Made by a program: the position numbers and the translations under genes | Part shown: piece by piece, positions 1 through 8,700 of the stretch | Position numbering within the stretch: position 1 is the first letter of the stretch | Layout: each line of letters opens with the position of its first letter | NCBI GenBank assembly: GCA_016875955.1 | Contig: VGOH01000020.1 | Coordinates: 1-12,278 of the forward strand | Source: Chloroflexota bacterium | GTDB lineage: Bacteria; Chloroflexota; Dehalococcoidia; Dehalococcoidales; RBG-16-60-22 | DNA: 12,278 nt | Reading direction: 5' to 3' | The notes under the pieces: model-generated | What the model was told of the DNA's origin: nothing | Database searches by the model: none | What the model saw: only the letters and a program-made list of their open reading frames with translations

Positions 1-20
1 GAGGTAGAAAGGGGAGGTGC

Positions 21-1442
21 ATGATGAGCATGGACATGTTTGAAAAGCAGGCGGAGCAATTGCAGGCCCAGGAGGCGCCTCTGGCCACTCGCATGCGCCC
101 GACCAGCCTTAACACCTTCGTCGGGCAGGAGCACATCATCGGCCCGGGCCGCGTGCTGCGCAAAGCTGTGGAAAGCGGCAAGATACCGTCAATGATTCTC
201 TGGGGGCCGCCGGGCAGCGGCAAGACCACTCTGGCCTATATCCTGGCCAACATGACCGGCGCCAACTTCTGCCCCATCAGCGCCGTCAGCGCCAGCGTCA
301 ATGACCTGCGCCGCATCATTGAAGAGGCCAAGGGGCGCTATCAGATGAACATGCAGAAAACCATCCTCTTCATCGACGAGATACACCGCTTCAATAAAAC
401 GCAGCAGGATGCGGTGCTGCCCTATGTTGAAGATGGCACCATTACGCTCATCGGCGCCACCACGGAGAACCCGTCTTTTGAGGTAACTTCCCCCCTGCTC
501 TCCCGCAGCCGCGTCATGCCCCTGAGGCCCCTCAACGATGAGCAAATCCAGGTTATCCTCACCAGAGCCCTCAAAGACACCCTGCGCGGCCTGGGACATC
601 TGAACGTAGAGGTCGCCCCGGAAGCGCTCGGCAGCCTTATCACCCTGTCCAATCATGACGCCCGCATCGCACTCAATACTCTGGAGATAGCGGCGCTCAG
701 CACACCTCCTGATGAGCAGGGGAAGCGCCTTATCACCCTGCCCACCATTGAGGACGCCCTCCAGCACCGTGCTCTGCAGTACGATAAAAACGGCGACCAG
801 CACTACGACCTTATCTCCGCCCTGCACAAGTCCATGCGTGGCTCTGACCCGGACGCCTCGCTGTACTGGCTGGCCAGAATGCTGGATGCCGGTGAAGACC
901 CACTCTACATTGCCCGCCGTCTGGTCCGGTTCGCCTCGGAGGATGTCGGCATGGCCGACCCCCAGGCCCTCGTCATCGCCATGGCGGCACAGCAGGCGGT
1001 CCATTTCATCGGCCTGCCTGAAGGCAACCTGTCGCTGGCGGAAGCGGTGGTCTACCTGGCCACCGCCCCGAAGAGCAATTCCCTGTATGAAGCGTACTCA
1101 CGCGCCCATAAGGAGGTTACCCAGGGTTCCAGCGAATCGGTGCCGCTGCACCTGCGCAACCCGGTGACACCGCTCATGGAGGACATGGGGTATGGCAAAG
1201 GCTACAAGTACGCCCATAATTACCCCGACCATTTTGTGGAGCAACAGAACCTGCCAAGCCGCCTTCAGGGTAGCCGCTACTACGAGCCAAGCTCACAGGG
1301 CTATGAAAAGCAGATACTCTCCCGCTTAAAGGCATGGTGGCAGCGGAATATAAAAACAGAGCCACCGGAAGGTGAACCGTCAGCACCGGAGCAAGCTGAA
1401 CCAGAACCTACAGAGGATGATTCACCAGAAGAGAATTCCTGA
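21..1442 (+). CDS. rarA: Replication-associated recombination protein A (RarA/MgsA), AAA+ ATPase
   Basis: RarA-family clamp-loader-like AAA+ ATPase that acts in the cytoplasm at stalled or gapped replication forks. Seen in the 473-residue product: Walker A GPPGSGKT (62-69), Walker B ILFIDEIH (115-122), sensor-1 GATTENP (145-151), an arginine-finger-like SRSR (161-164), and the family-typical C-terminal tetramerisation region with ISALHKSMRGSDPDA and GYGKGYKYAHNYP. The last ~35 residues are a Pro/Glu-rich acidic tail beyond the usual family end, probably disordered. A strong Shine-Dalgarno (GGGGAGG, 11-17) precedes tandem ATGs at 21 and 24; the ATG at 24 has the better spacing, so two residues at the start are uncertain. 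The gene converges with gmk, with only 2 nt between the two stop codons, leaving no room for a separate terminator. Family identity is near certain; the fork role is family knowledge. Confidence 0.96.
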   Translation: MMSMDMFEKQAEQLQAQEAPLATRMRPTSLNTFVGQEHIIGPGRVLRKAVESGKIPSMILWGPPGSGKTTLAYILANMTGANFCPISAVSASVNDLRRIIEEAKGRYQMNMQKTILFIDEIHRFNKTQQDAVLPYVEDGTITLIGATTENPSFEVTSPLLSRSRVMPLRPLNDEQIQVILTRALKDTLRGLGHLNVEVAPEALGSLITLSNHDARIALNTLEIAALSTPPDEQGKRLITLPTIEDALQHRALQYDKNGDQHYDLISALHKSMRGSDPDASLYWLARMLDAGEDPLYIARRLVRFASEDVGMADPQALVIAMAAQQAVHFIGLPEGNLSLAEAVVYLATAPKSNSLYEAYSRAHKEVTQGSSESVPLHLRNPVTPLMEDMGYGKGYKYAHNYPDHFVEQQNLPSRLQGSRYYEPSSQGYEKQILSRLKAWWQRNIKTEPPEGEPSAPEQAEPEPTEDDSPEENS

Positions 1443-1444
1443 AC

Positions 1445-2074
1445 TTACTTCAGGTCAATCTCCCGCGGTACGGTCCGGCATTTCTCCGCGGTGATGATGG
1501 CGGCAATATCCCGCACCGCGCGGTCGATTTCATTACGCTGGCTGTAGACAACGTAGTCAAACAGCGATAATTGTTTCATTTCTTCCACCGCGGTCTGCAT
1601 GCGCAAGTCCAGGTCAAAAGATGATTCCGTATGCCGCCGCTTTAGCCTTTGCCCCAGTTCTTCCATTGACGGCGGCATGAGGAAGATAAATACCGCCTGA
1701 GGCACTATCTTCTTGATACTGGCCGCACCCTGTCTATCCACTTTTATGATTGTGTCCAGGCCATTATTGAGTGCCTCGTTTACTGCCGATTTAGGCACGC
1801 CATACCAGTTGCCGTAAACGTTGGCGTATTCCAGCAGCTCGCCCTGTTTTATCATAGTCTGGAATTTCTGCGGGGTGATGAAATGGTAATCAATGTGATT
1901 GCGTTCTCCGGCGCGTCGGGAACGCGTGGTCACCGTGGTGATATATCCCAGAGGATAGTTAAGCTCCTTCAGGCGAAGGAGCAGGGCGTCTTTACCAACT
2001 CCAGAAGGGCCGGAGAGAACGATAAGCAGCGGTTTTTTCGGAGTGCTGAGTGCAGAACTTTGTCTACGCCTCAT
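1445..2074 (-). CDS. gmk: Guanylate kinase
   Basis: Phosphorylates GMP to GDP with ATP in guanine nucleotide synthesis and salvage. The 209-residue product matches the usual family length (~200-210). Seen: P-loop GPSGVGKD (22-29); the GMP-binding stretch TTVTTRSRRAGE (46-57) followed by DYHF; EYANVYGNWYG (82-92) with the conserved tyrosines; VDRQGA (112-117), where most homologues have D-V-Q-G-A, so Arg replaces the usual Val; and the lid region RLKRRHTES. The ATG at 2074 was chosen because upstream in-frame codons lie inside remA in a different frame, do not resemble Gmk, and would make the protein 47 residues too long. A weak purine-rich site (GAAAGAG) abuts the start. It overlaps remA by 11 nt, implying translational coupling. 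remA-gmk is a conserved pair in Bacillus and many other bacteria. Confidence 0.96.
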   Translation of the reverse strand: MRRRQSSALSTPKKPLLIVLSGPSGVGKDALLLRLKELNYPLGYITTVTTRSRRAGERNHIDYHFITPQKFQTMIKQGELLEYANVYGNWYGVPKSAVNEALNNGLDTIIKVDRQGAASIKKIVPQAVFIFLMPPSMEELGQRLKRRHTESSFDLDLRMQTAVEEMKQLSLFDYVVYSQRNEIDRAVRDIAAIITAEKCRTVPREIDLK

Positions 2075-2357
2075 CTCTTTCGTCGCTTTGCCCCAGCCTG
2101 ATTCCCGAGCTGGTACGACTTGTCTGGAGCCTGCCGGCGATTGTTTCCGGAGCCAGTGCCGCCTGGATAATATGGCCACTATCCATGAAAATAACAGCCT
2201 TGGTCCGCCGACCATTGGTCATATCCACAAGCTGCCCCCGGGCTTTTGCCTCCTGTACGGTCCGCTTGGTCGGTGCGGAGTTCGGTGCTGCCATGGCAAT
2301 GACCCGGTTCATTACCAGTATGTTCCCAAAGCCGATATGTACTAATTCCATGTCCAC
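2064..2357 (-). CDS. remA: RemA-like DNA-binding regulator (DUF370 family)
   Basis: Small DNA-binding protein of the RemA/DUF370 family, known in Bacillus as an activator of matrix and osmoprotection genes and encoded next to gmk. Seen in 97 residues: the N-terminal signature LVHIGFGN (5-12), NRVIAM (17-22), PNSAPTKR (25-32), and VDMTNGRRTKAVIFMDSGH (44-62). Arg18, Arg50 and Arg51 match the positions I recall as DNA-contacting in characterised RemA. The last ~20 residues are a polar tail overlapping gmk. A GTG start at 2357 is preferred over the ATG at 2351, because GAGGGGG (2364-2370) lies 6 nt before the GTG but 12 nt before the ATG. It is first in an apparent remA-gmk operon. The regulatory target in this organism cannot be inferred; matrix regulation should not be assumed outside Firmicutes. 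Confidence 0.9.
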   Translation of the reverse strand: MDMELVHIGFGNILVMNRVIAMAAPNSAPTKRTVQEAKARGQLVDMTNGRRTKAVIFMDSGHIIQAALAPETIAGRLQTSRTSSGIRLGQSDERDEA

Positions 2358-2616
2358 CGGTGGCCCCCTCAGTTTAAAATATCAATAAAAGCTTAAGCTA
2401 GAACTTGATTTATCCTGTATCACTTTGCAGCAGCTCTATGAATGACCAGCTTTGAGTGGCAGCATTGCTCATAAGCTATCACTTGTTATCCTGCTTTGTC
2501 AAGAGATTGTTAAGCTGTAACTTCCTTCGCTTATTACGATTTTTTCAAAGCCCGTTTGGCCCATTACTTTAGTAGGGCTCCGTGCTTGGTTTTATTTGCA
2601 TAGGGTTGGCGGCTGA

Positions 2617-2701
2617 CACCCCACTCCTGACCCCTCTCCAGCCTTTAACATCGGCAGACGACCACTCTTATTACTGGCTGGAGAGGGGGACATAGGGGGT
2701 G
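2617..2701. repeat. Large imperfect inverted repeat (MITE-like or structured element)
   Basis: A perfect 13-bp inverted repeat, CCCCTCTCCAGCC at 2631-2643 and its complement GGCTGGAGAGGGG at 2676-2688, surrounds a 32-nt interior. Beyond an 8/7-nt mismatched segment, a second paired block (CACCCC 2617-2622 with GGGGTG 2696-2701) extends the structure to 85 nt. The composition is strongly C-rich on one arm and G-rich on the other, unlike the AT-rich flanks. No transposase and no clear target-site duplication is present. It could be a dispersed non-autonomous element or a structured RNA/DNA cruciform. It is not followed by a T-run, so a classical terminator is unlikely. Confidence 0.6.
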
Positions 2702-2783
2702 AGCATCTGAGCGCAACTAAAAGCAAACAAAAACCTGAATTGAATAAGCGTGGCTTTGGGCGCGTGGCGGCACCGGGCACGGA

Positions 2784-2812
2784 TTGCATTTCTATTTTTC
2801 TTATGATATTAT
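2784..2812 (+). promoter_or_regulatory. Promoter of the 5S rRNA gene
   Basis: TTGCAT (2784-2789), a 17-nt spacer and TATTAT (2807-2812) form a good sigma70-type promoter. The predicted start is near 2819, giving a roughly 37-nt leader before the 5S helix I at 2856. This would let the orphan 5S gene be transcribed independently of any 23S gene. The hexamers were read by eye. Confidence 0.5.
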
Positions 2813-2855
2813 TACATCTGGCATTAAATGATGCGGCAACGTTTGCGTGGAACGA

Positions 2856-2980
2856 GCCTCCTGGTGGTTAAAGCGGGGTGGTCCCACCCGTTCCCATCCC
2901 GAACACGGAAGTGAAACGCCCCAGCGCAGACGATACTGAGGGAGCGATTCCTTGTGGAAAATATGCCATTGCCAGGAGGC
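2856..2980 (+). rRNA. rrf: 5S ribosomal RNA (orphan copy)
   Basis: 5S rRNA of the large ribosomal subunit. Seen: a perfect terminal helix, GCCTCCTGG (2856-2864) pairing with CCAGGAGGC (2972-2980), and the near-universal core CCCGAACACGGAAGTGAAAC at about 2898-2919. GGTGGTCCCACC upstream and the domain IV/V arm around AGGGAGCGATTCCT downstream complete the fold. The paired ends span 125 nt; the mature molecule is probably a few nucleotides shorter at each end (about 117-121 nt). There is no 23S 3' end in the preceding 800 nt and no 16S or tRNA nearby, so this copy stands alone. No obvious terminator with a T-run follows; read-through into clpC is possible. Confidence 0.95.
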
Positions 2981-2994
2981 TTCTTGACCTTCAT

Positions 2995-3037
2995 TTGTCA
3001 GTGCTTTACACTATAAATTAAATACTAGTGGCTAGTA
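2995..3037 (+). promoter_or_regulatory. Possible clpC promoter with an overlapping palindromic operator
   Basis: TTGTCA (2995-3000), a 17-nt spacer and TTAAAT (3018-3023) form a moderate promoter candidate. Directly at its downstream edge lies a perfect inverted repeat, TACTAG (3023-3028) TGG CTAGTA (3032-3037), where the transcription start would fall. That position suits a repressor site. It matches neither the CIRCE element nor the CtsR heptad repeat as I know them. The regulator is unknown. Confidence 0.35.
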
Positions 3038-3052
3038 CATCTGAGGAGAGAG

Positions 3053-5524
<2,472 letters not shown>

Positions 5525-5553
5525 TGCGCGATTACGCAGGCACCTTATTTTTA

Positions 5554-5597
5554 AAGAGGGCGGGCAACGCAAGAAGAGGTAAACCATCCGCCCTTTT
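5554..5597 (+). terminator. Hairpin after clpC, possible terminator
   Basis: AAGAGGGCGG (5554-5563) pairs with CCGCCCTTTT (5588-5597), a 10-bp stem with one G-U pair and a 24-nt loop, starting about 30 nt after the clpC stop codon. The T residues form part of the stem and are followed by AATTT rather than a clean run. It is therefore an imperfect intrinsic terminator and may be partial, letting clpC transcripts continue into the biotin carrier gene. No strong promoter was recognised between it and the next start. Confidence 0.45.
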
Positions 5598-5627
5598 AAT
5601 TTGCCAGTTCTGAGAAAGGAATACAAA

Positions 5628-5852
5628 ATGGCACAGGAAAACATACAGGTACCCATCACCGGTAAAATTATCAGCGTGAACGTAAAGGCAGGGGATGCGG
5701 TGGCCGAAGGCGATATCATCTGTATTCTGGAGTCAATGAAGATGGAGAACCCGATTCTGGCTCCAGTGGGTGGCAAGGTTGCCAAAGTGGGGGTGGCGGC
5801 TGACCAGACGGTGAAGCCTGGCGACACCATCGCCATTATTGAGTACGAGTAG
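5628..5852 (+). CDS. Biotin carboxyl carrier protein of a sodium-pumping decarboxylase
   Basis: A 74-residue stand-alone biotinyl (lipoyl-like) domain. It carries CO2 on biotin between a carboxyltransferase and the membrane beta subunit. Seen: the biotinylation motif ESMKMEN (35-41) with acceptor Lys38; the flanking beta-barrel pattern PITGKI (9-14), VKAGDAVAEGD (19-29), APVGGKV and VKPGDTIAIIEYE at the C-terminus. The ATG at 5628 is supported by AAAGGA (5615-5620) 7 nt upstream; an upstream in-frame TTG at 5601 lies at the terminator stem and lacks such a site. Six nt separate it from the OadG-like gene, and oadB follows, so it is assigned to that complex rather than to acetyl-CoA carboxylase. 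It is shorter than AccB and lacks its Pro/Ala linker. It may serve more than one carboxylase. Confidence 0.9.
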   Translation: MAQENIQVPITGKIISVNVKAGDAVAEGDIICILESMKMENPILAPVGGKVAKVGVAADQTVKPGDTIAIIEYE

Positions 5853-5858
5853 AGGCAT

Positions 5859-6011
5859 ATGGTTCTCAATTCATTGCTCTTTGCCTTCATTGCCTACGCT
5901 ATTACGATGGTCATTGCGCTCTGCGTGGCCACCATCATCAAAGGCATCGCGCTCGTCGTCCAGAGAGGCAGCAAAAGCGCTGCCGCCGCAGCCAGTAAAA
6001 AGGAAGGCTGA
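5859..6011 (+). CDS. Small OadG-like membrane anchor (gamma/delta subunit), 50 residues
   Basis: A 50-residue protein with a single N-terminal transmembrane segment (about residues 5-34, LLFAFIAYAITMVIALCVAT and on) and a short basic, Ala-rich tail ending SKKEG. That architecture and its place between the biotin carrier and oadB match OadG/MmdD-type small subunits, which anchor the carboxyltransferase to the membrane beta subunit. Typical OadG proteins are about 80-120 residues with a longer Pro/Ala linker, so this is an unusually short version. The start ATG at 5859 follows the preceding stop by 6 nt, with AGAGG (5851-5855) just upstream at tight spacing. The 15-nt gap to oadB supports one operon. 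Sequence identity to the family is weak; the call rests on topology and context. Confidence 0.7.
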   Translation: MVLNSLLFAFIAYAITMVIALCVATIIKGIALVVQRGSKSAAAAASKKEG

Positions 6012-6026
6012 TACCGGTTGAAATAG

Positions 6027-7256
6027 ATGCTGATACTGCAGTTTTTCCAGGGTATTTACACCTTCTTCCTGAATGAACCAGCGATTGCCGGCGGCAGGGT
6101 GCTCCTTATCGCTGTCGGCTTCCTTTTCATCTATCTTTCCTACAAGAGGGTTTTAGAACCCCTCATTATGCTCCCCCTGGGCATTGGCATGCTGGCGGTG
6201 AACGGCGGCCTGATGGTTTTCGAGGCCGGGCAGATGGGCAACCTCTTCCTTAATCCGCTGGCGGGCAATGCCGAAGAGATTATGTACTTCCTGCAAATAG
6301 ATTTCCTGCAGCCAATTTATACCTTCACCTTCAGCAATGGCCTGATTGCCTGCCTTGTCTTCATGGGCATTGGCGCCATCACCGATATTGACATACTGCT
6401 GGCCAAGCCGTTCATGAGCCTCTTTCTCGCCGTCTGCGCCGAACTGGGGACGATACTGACCCTGCCCATCGCCATGGCCATGGGCCTGCTGCCCAATGAG
6501 GCGGCTGCCATCGCTCTTGTCGGTGGTGCCGATGGCCCGATGGTTCTCTACGGCTCGCTCATGATGGCCAGAGACCTTTTTGTGCCGATTACGGTTGTGG
6601 CCTACGTCTACCTGGGCGTCTGCTATGCTGGCTATCCATTCATGGCCAGGATAATCCCGCGGCGACTCAGGGCTGTGGAAATGGACTGGCGCACCATACC
6701 TCAGGTATCGCCCGGTGCCAAATTCGCCTTTGCCGTAATCACCTGCTCCTTCCTCTGTCTCCTCTTCCCGGTGGCCGCCCCGCTCTTCGCCTCCTTCTTC
6801 GTCGGCCTGGCCATCAAGGAAGCTGGCGTTTTGAGGTTCATTGAATTCCTGTCCGGCCCTCTTCTGTATGGTTCCACCTTCTTCCTTGGCTTCACCTTAG
6901 GCGCCCTGCTCGGCGTTGACATCATACTGAACCCCAAGGTCCTTATCCTGCTCGTCCTCGGCGTCATCGCCCTCACGCTATCCGGACTCGGTGGCATCGC
7001 CGGTGGCCTTATCTACCGCAAAGTGACCAAAGAGCCTTTCAATCCGCTGGTCGGCATCGCTGCCGTATCCTGCGTGCCCACCACGGCCAAAGTTGCCCAG
7101 AAATGCGCTACCCAGGTCAATAAAAAGGCCATGATACTGCCCTTCGCCATGGGGCCGTGCGTGGCCGGCGTCATCACCACCGCCATCATCACCGGAGTTT
7201 ATATCACCGGCTTCGTTGGTGAAACGCCCATTTTCTACCGCATCTTCGGCGGCTAG
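6027..7256 (+). CDS. oadB: Sodium-translocating decarboxylase beta subunit (OadB/MmdB/GcdB family)
   Basis: Integral membrane subunit that decarboxylates carboxybiotin and couples this to sodium export. The 409-residue product is close to the family's usual ~375-435 and very hydrophobic, with about 9-11 membrane segments. Seen: the N-terminal FFQGIYTFF; the short conserved stretch GIGAITDI (114-121); GGADGP (166-171), whose Asp169 corresponds to the essential intramembrane Asp203 of Klebsiella OadB; and NPLVGIAAVS (339-348), with Asn339, Gly343 and Ser348 matching the N373/G377/S382 sodium-site residues. PFAMGPCVAGVI follows near the C-terminus. Which acid is decarboxylated (oxaloacetate, methylmalonyl-CoA, malonate or glutaconyl-CoA) depends on the absent alpha subunit and cannot be told here. 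The ATG at 6027 gives a family-like N-terminus, but no strong Shine-Dalgarno is present, suggesting coupling to the upstream gene. Confidence 0.93.
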   Translation: MLILQFFQGIYTFFLNEPAIAGGRVLLIAVGFLFIYLSYKRVLEPLIMLPLGIGMLAVNGGLMVFEAGQMGNLFLNPLAGNAEEIMYFLQIDFLQPIYTFTFSNGLIACLVFMGIGAITDIDILLAKPFMSLFLAVCAELGTILTLPIAMAMGLLPNEAAAIALVGGADGPMVLYGSLMMARDLFVPITVVAYVYLGVCYAGYPFMARIIPRRLRAVEMDWRTIPQVSPGAKFAFAVITCSFLCLLFPVAAPLFASFFVGLAIKEAGVLRFIEFLSGPLLYGSTFFLGFTLGALLGVDIILNPKVLILLVLGVIALTLSGLGGIAGGLIYRKVTKEPFNPLVGIAAVSCVPTTAKVAQKCATQVNKKAMILPFAMGPCVAGVITTAIITGVYITGFVGETPIFYRIFGG

Positions 7257-7270
7257 CGCTCTTTTCCCTC

Positions 7271-7299
7271 TTGCGCAATCGGGCAAAATCGGGTAAATT
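7271..7299 (+). promoter_or_regulatory. Possible radA promoter giving a leaderless transcript
   Basis: TTGCGC (7271-7276), a 17-nt spacer and TAAATT (7294-7299) lie directly before radA. A start 6-7 nt past the -10 box falls on the GTG at 7306, so the mRNA would be leaderless, consistent with the lack of any Shine-Dalgarno. The hexamers are moderate (TAAATT fits TATAAT at 4 of 6). The -35 lies in TTGCGCAAT, the motif also repeated upstream of parA. Confidence 0.4.
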
Positions 7300-7305
7300 C
7301 ATTCT

Positions 7306-8688
7306 GTGGGCAAATCATCTGACCGGCGTACCGTTTTCGTCTGCCAGCAGTGTGGTAGAGAGAGCCTGAAGTGGTTAGGACGCTGTCCTGACTGTCAGGA
7401 ATGGAATAGCTTCGCCGAGGTGACGGTGGCCGTCGCCCCCAGTAAACCACGTCCCTCTTCTCCAGCCAGCGCTCCGCAGCCACTATCCCGGATTGCCCCT
7501 GAATCAGCCAATCGCATTCCTCTGCCCATCACCGAGTTCAACCGTGTGCTCGGCGGCGGCCTGGTGCCCGGCTCAATGGTGCTCATCAGCGGCGACCCCG
7601 GCATCGGCAAGTCCACGCTTCTCCTGCAGGCATCGGCAGCTCTGGCGAAAGACCTGGGGACTGCCGTTTATGTCTCCGGCGAGGAGACGCAGCACCAGAT
7701 AAAGCTCAGAGCGGAAAGGCTTGGCATCACCGGAGAAGGGCTGTACCTGCTGGCCGAGACTGACCTTGGCATCATCATTGACCAGCTTGACCAGCTCTCG
7801 CCCGGGCTGGTGGTCCTTGATTCCATACAGACCATCCACCTGCCGGAGCTGGGCAGCACCCCGGGCAGCGTGGCCCAGGTCCGGGAGTGCACGCAGCAGC
7901 TGATGCGCTGGGCCAAACAGAACACGGTGCCGGTGTTCATCGCCGGCCATGTTACCAAAGACGGCACCATCGCCGGGCCGCGTATTCTGGAGCATATCGT
8001 GGACGTGGTGCTCTATTTTGAGGGCGACCCCTTCAGCGCCTACCGCCTGCTGCGGGGCGTGAAAAATCGCTTCGGCTCTACCAATGAGGTTGGCGTCTTT
8101 GAAATGAAAGAGGAGGGGCTCATTGAGGTGGAGAACCCCTCTCAGGCCTTTATTTCCCAGCGCCCCGGTGAGGCGATTGGCTCGGTAGTGGTTTCCACCA
8201 TTGAAGGCAGCCGGCCGCTTCTGGTGGAGATTCAGGCGCTGACCACTTTTACCAGCTTCGGTTACCCGCGCCGCACCGCCAATGGCGTTGATTTCAATCG
8301 CCTGCTGCTGGTCACCGCTGTGCTGACCCAGCGCCTCGGCCTGCGCCTGGGCAACCAGGATATCATGGTTAATGTTACCGGTGGCCTGAAAATCAACGAG
8401 CCGGCAGCTGACCTGGGCATCGCCCTGGCCATTGCCTCCAGCTTCCGCGACAGCATCGTCGACCCCGGCATGGTGGCCATCGGGGAGGTAGGTCTGAGCG
8501 GGGAACTGCGCGCCGCCTCCCAGCTTGACCGCCGCATTGCCGAGGCCGCCCGTCTGGGCTTCCAGCGCTGCCTGATACCAAAAGCTGGGCTTAAAACCAG
8601 CCCAAAGGCGAAAGACATTGAAATAGTTCCTGTCAGCACGGTGCGGGAAGCGATTGGTTCAGCGCTGGTGAAAGCAAAGAAGAAATAA
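7306..8688 (+). CDS. radA: DNA repair protein RadA (Sms), RecA-like/Lon-like
   Basis: RadA is a hexameric helicase-like protein that promotes branch migration during recombination and repair. Seen in 460 residues (typical ~450-460): a four-cysteine zinc finger C13-x2-C16 ... C27-x2-C30; RecA-like core with Walker A GDPGIGKS (96-103), VYVSGEET (121-128) and Walker B-like LVVLDSIQT (168-176); the RadA hallmark KNRFG (253-257); and a Lon-protease-like C-terminal domain (about 285-455, including GGLKINEPAADL and AIGEVGLSGELR) of the type that lacks protease activity in RadA. The GTG at 7306 starts the protein just before the zinc finger, as in homologues. No Shine-Dalgarno is visible. The clpC-radA-ispD neighbourhood is a known arrangement in Bacillus; here the sodium-pump module and the minus-strand block interrupt it. 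Confidence 0.97.
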   Translation: MGKSSDRRTVFVCQQCGRESLKWLGRCPDCQEWNSFAEVTVAVAPSKPRPSSPASAPQPLSRIAPESANRIPLPITEFNRVLGGGLVPGSMVLISGDPGIGKSTLLLQASAALAKDLGTAVYVSGEETQHQIKLRAERLGITGEGLYLLAETDLGIIIDQLDQLSPGLVVLDSIQTIHLPELGSTPGSVAQVRECTQQLMRWAKQNTVPVFIAGHVTKDGTIAGPRILEHIVDVVLYFEGDPFSAYRLLRGVKNRFGSTNEVGVFEMKEEGLIEVENPSQAFISQRPGEAIGSVVVSTIEGSRPLLVEIQALTTFTSFGYPRRTANGVDFNRLLLVTAVLTQRLGLRLGNQDIMVNVTGGLKINEPAADLGIALAIASSFRDSIVDPGMVAIGEVGLSGELRAASQLDRRIAEAARLGFQRCLIPKAGLKTSPKAKDIEIVPVSTVREAIGSALVKAKKK

Positions 8689-8700
8689 AGTTATGTGGTC

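Larger units (their letters stand above)
2358..2855. other. Long intergenic region between remA and the 5S rRNA gene
   Basis: About 500 nt without a credible protein gene. The first ~240 nt are relatively AT-rich and must hold the remA-gmk promoter reading leftward, but I could not pick one convincing hexamer pair. It contains the small palindrome GCTTAAGC at 2391-2398. The centre holds the large inverted repeat at 2617-2701. The right end holds a good rightward promoter for the 5S gene (2784-2812). A 65-codon minus-strand reading frame spanning the repeat has no family features and was rejected. No tRNA, riboswitch or 23S sequence was recognised. Confidence 0.7.

Noticed and set aside
189..1004. 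271-codon minus-strand reading frame opposite rarA
   Set aside because: Shadow of GC-rich codon use in rarA, whose AAA+ motifs are unambiguous on the plus strand.
2075..2215. N-terminal extension of gmk starting at 2215
   Set aside because: The extra 47 residues lie in another frame of remA, look nothing like guanylate kinase, and the start at 2074 gives the normal family length.
2592..2789. 65-codon minus-strand reading frame
   Set aside because: It spans the inverted repeat, is low-complexity, has no ribosome site or family features, and is most likely chance.
2358..2855. Remnant 23S rRNA or tRNA upstream of the 5S gene
   Set aside because: No recognisable 23S 3'-end sequence, T-loop or acceptor stem was found.
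5601..5627. TTG start for the biotin carrier protein
   Set aside because: It abuts the hairpin after clpC and lacks a ribosome site; the ATG at 5628 has one and gives a family-like N-terminus.
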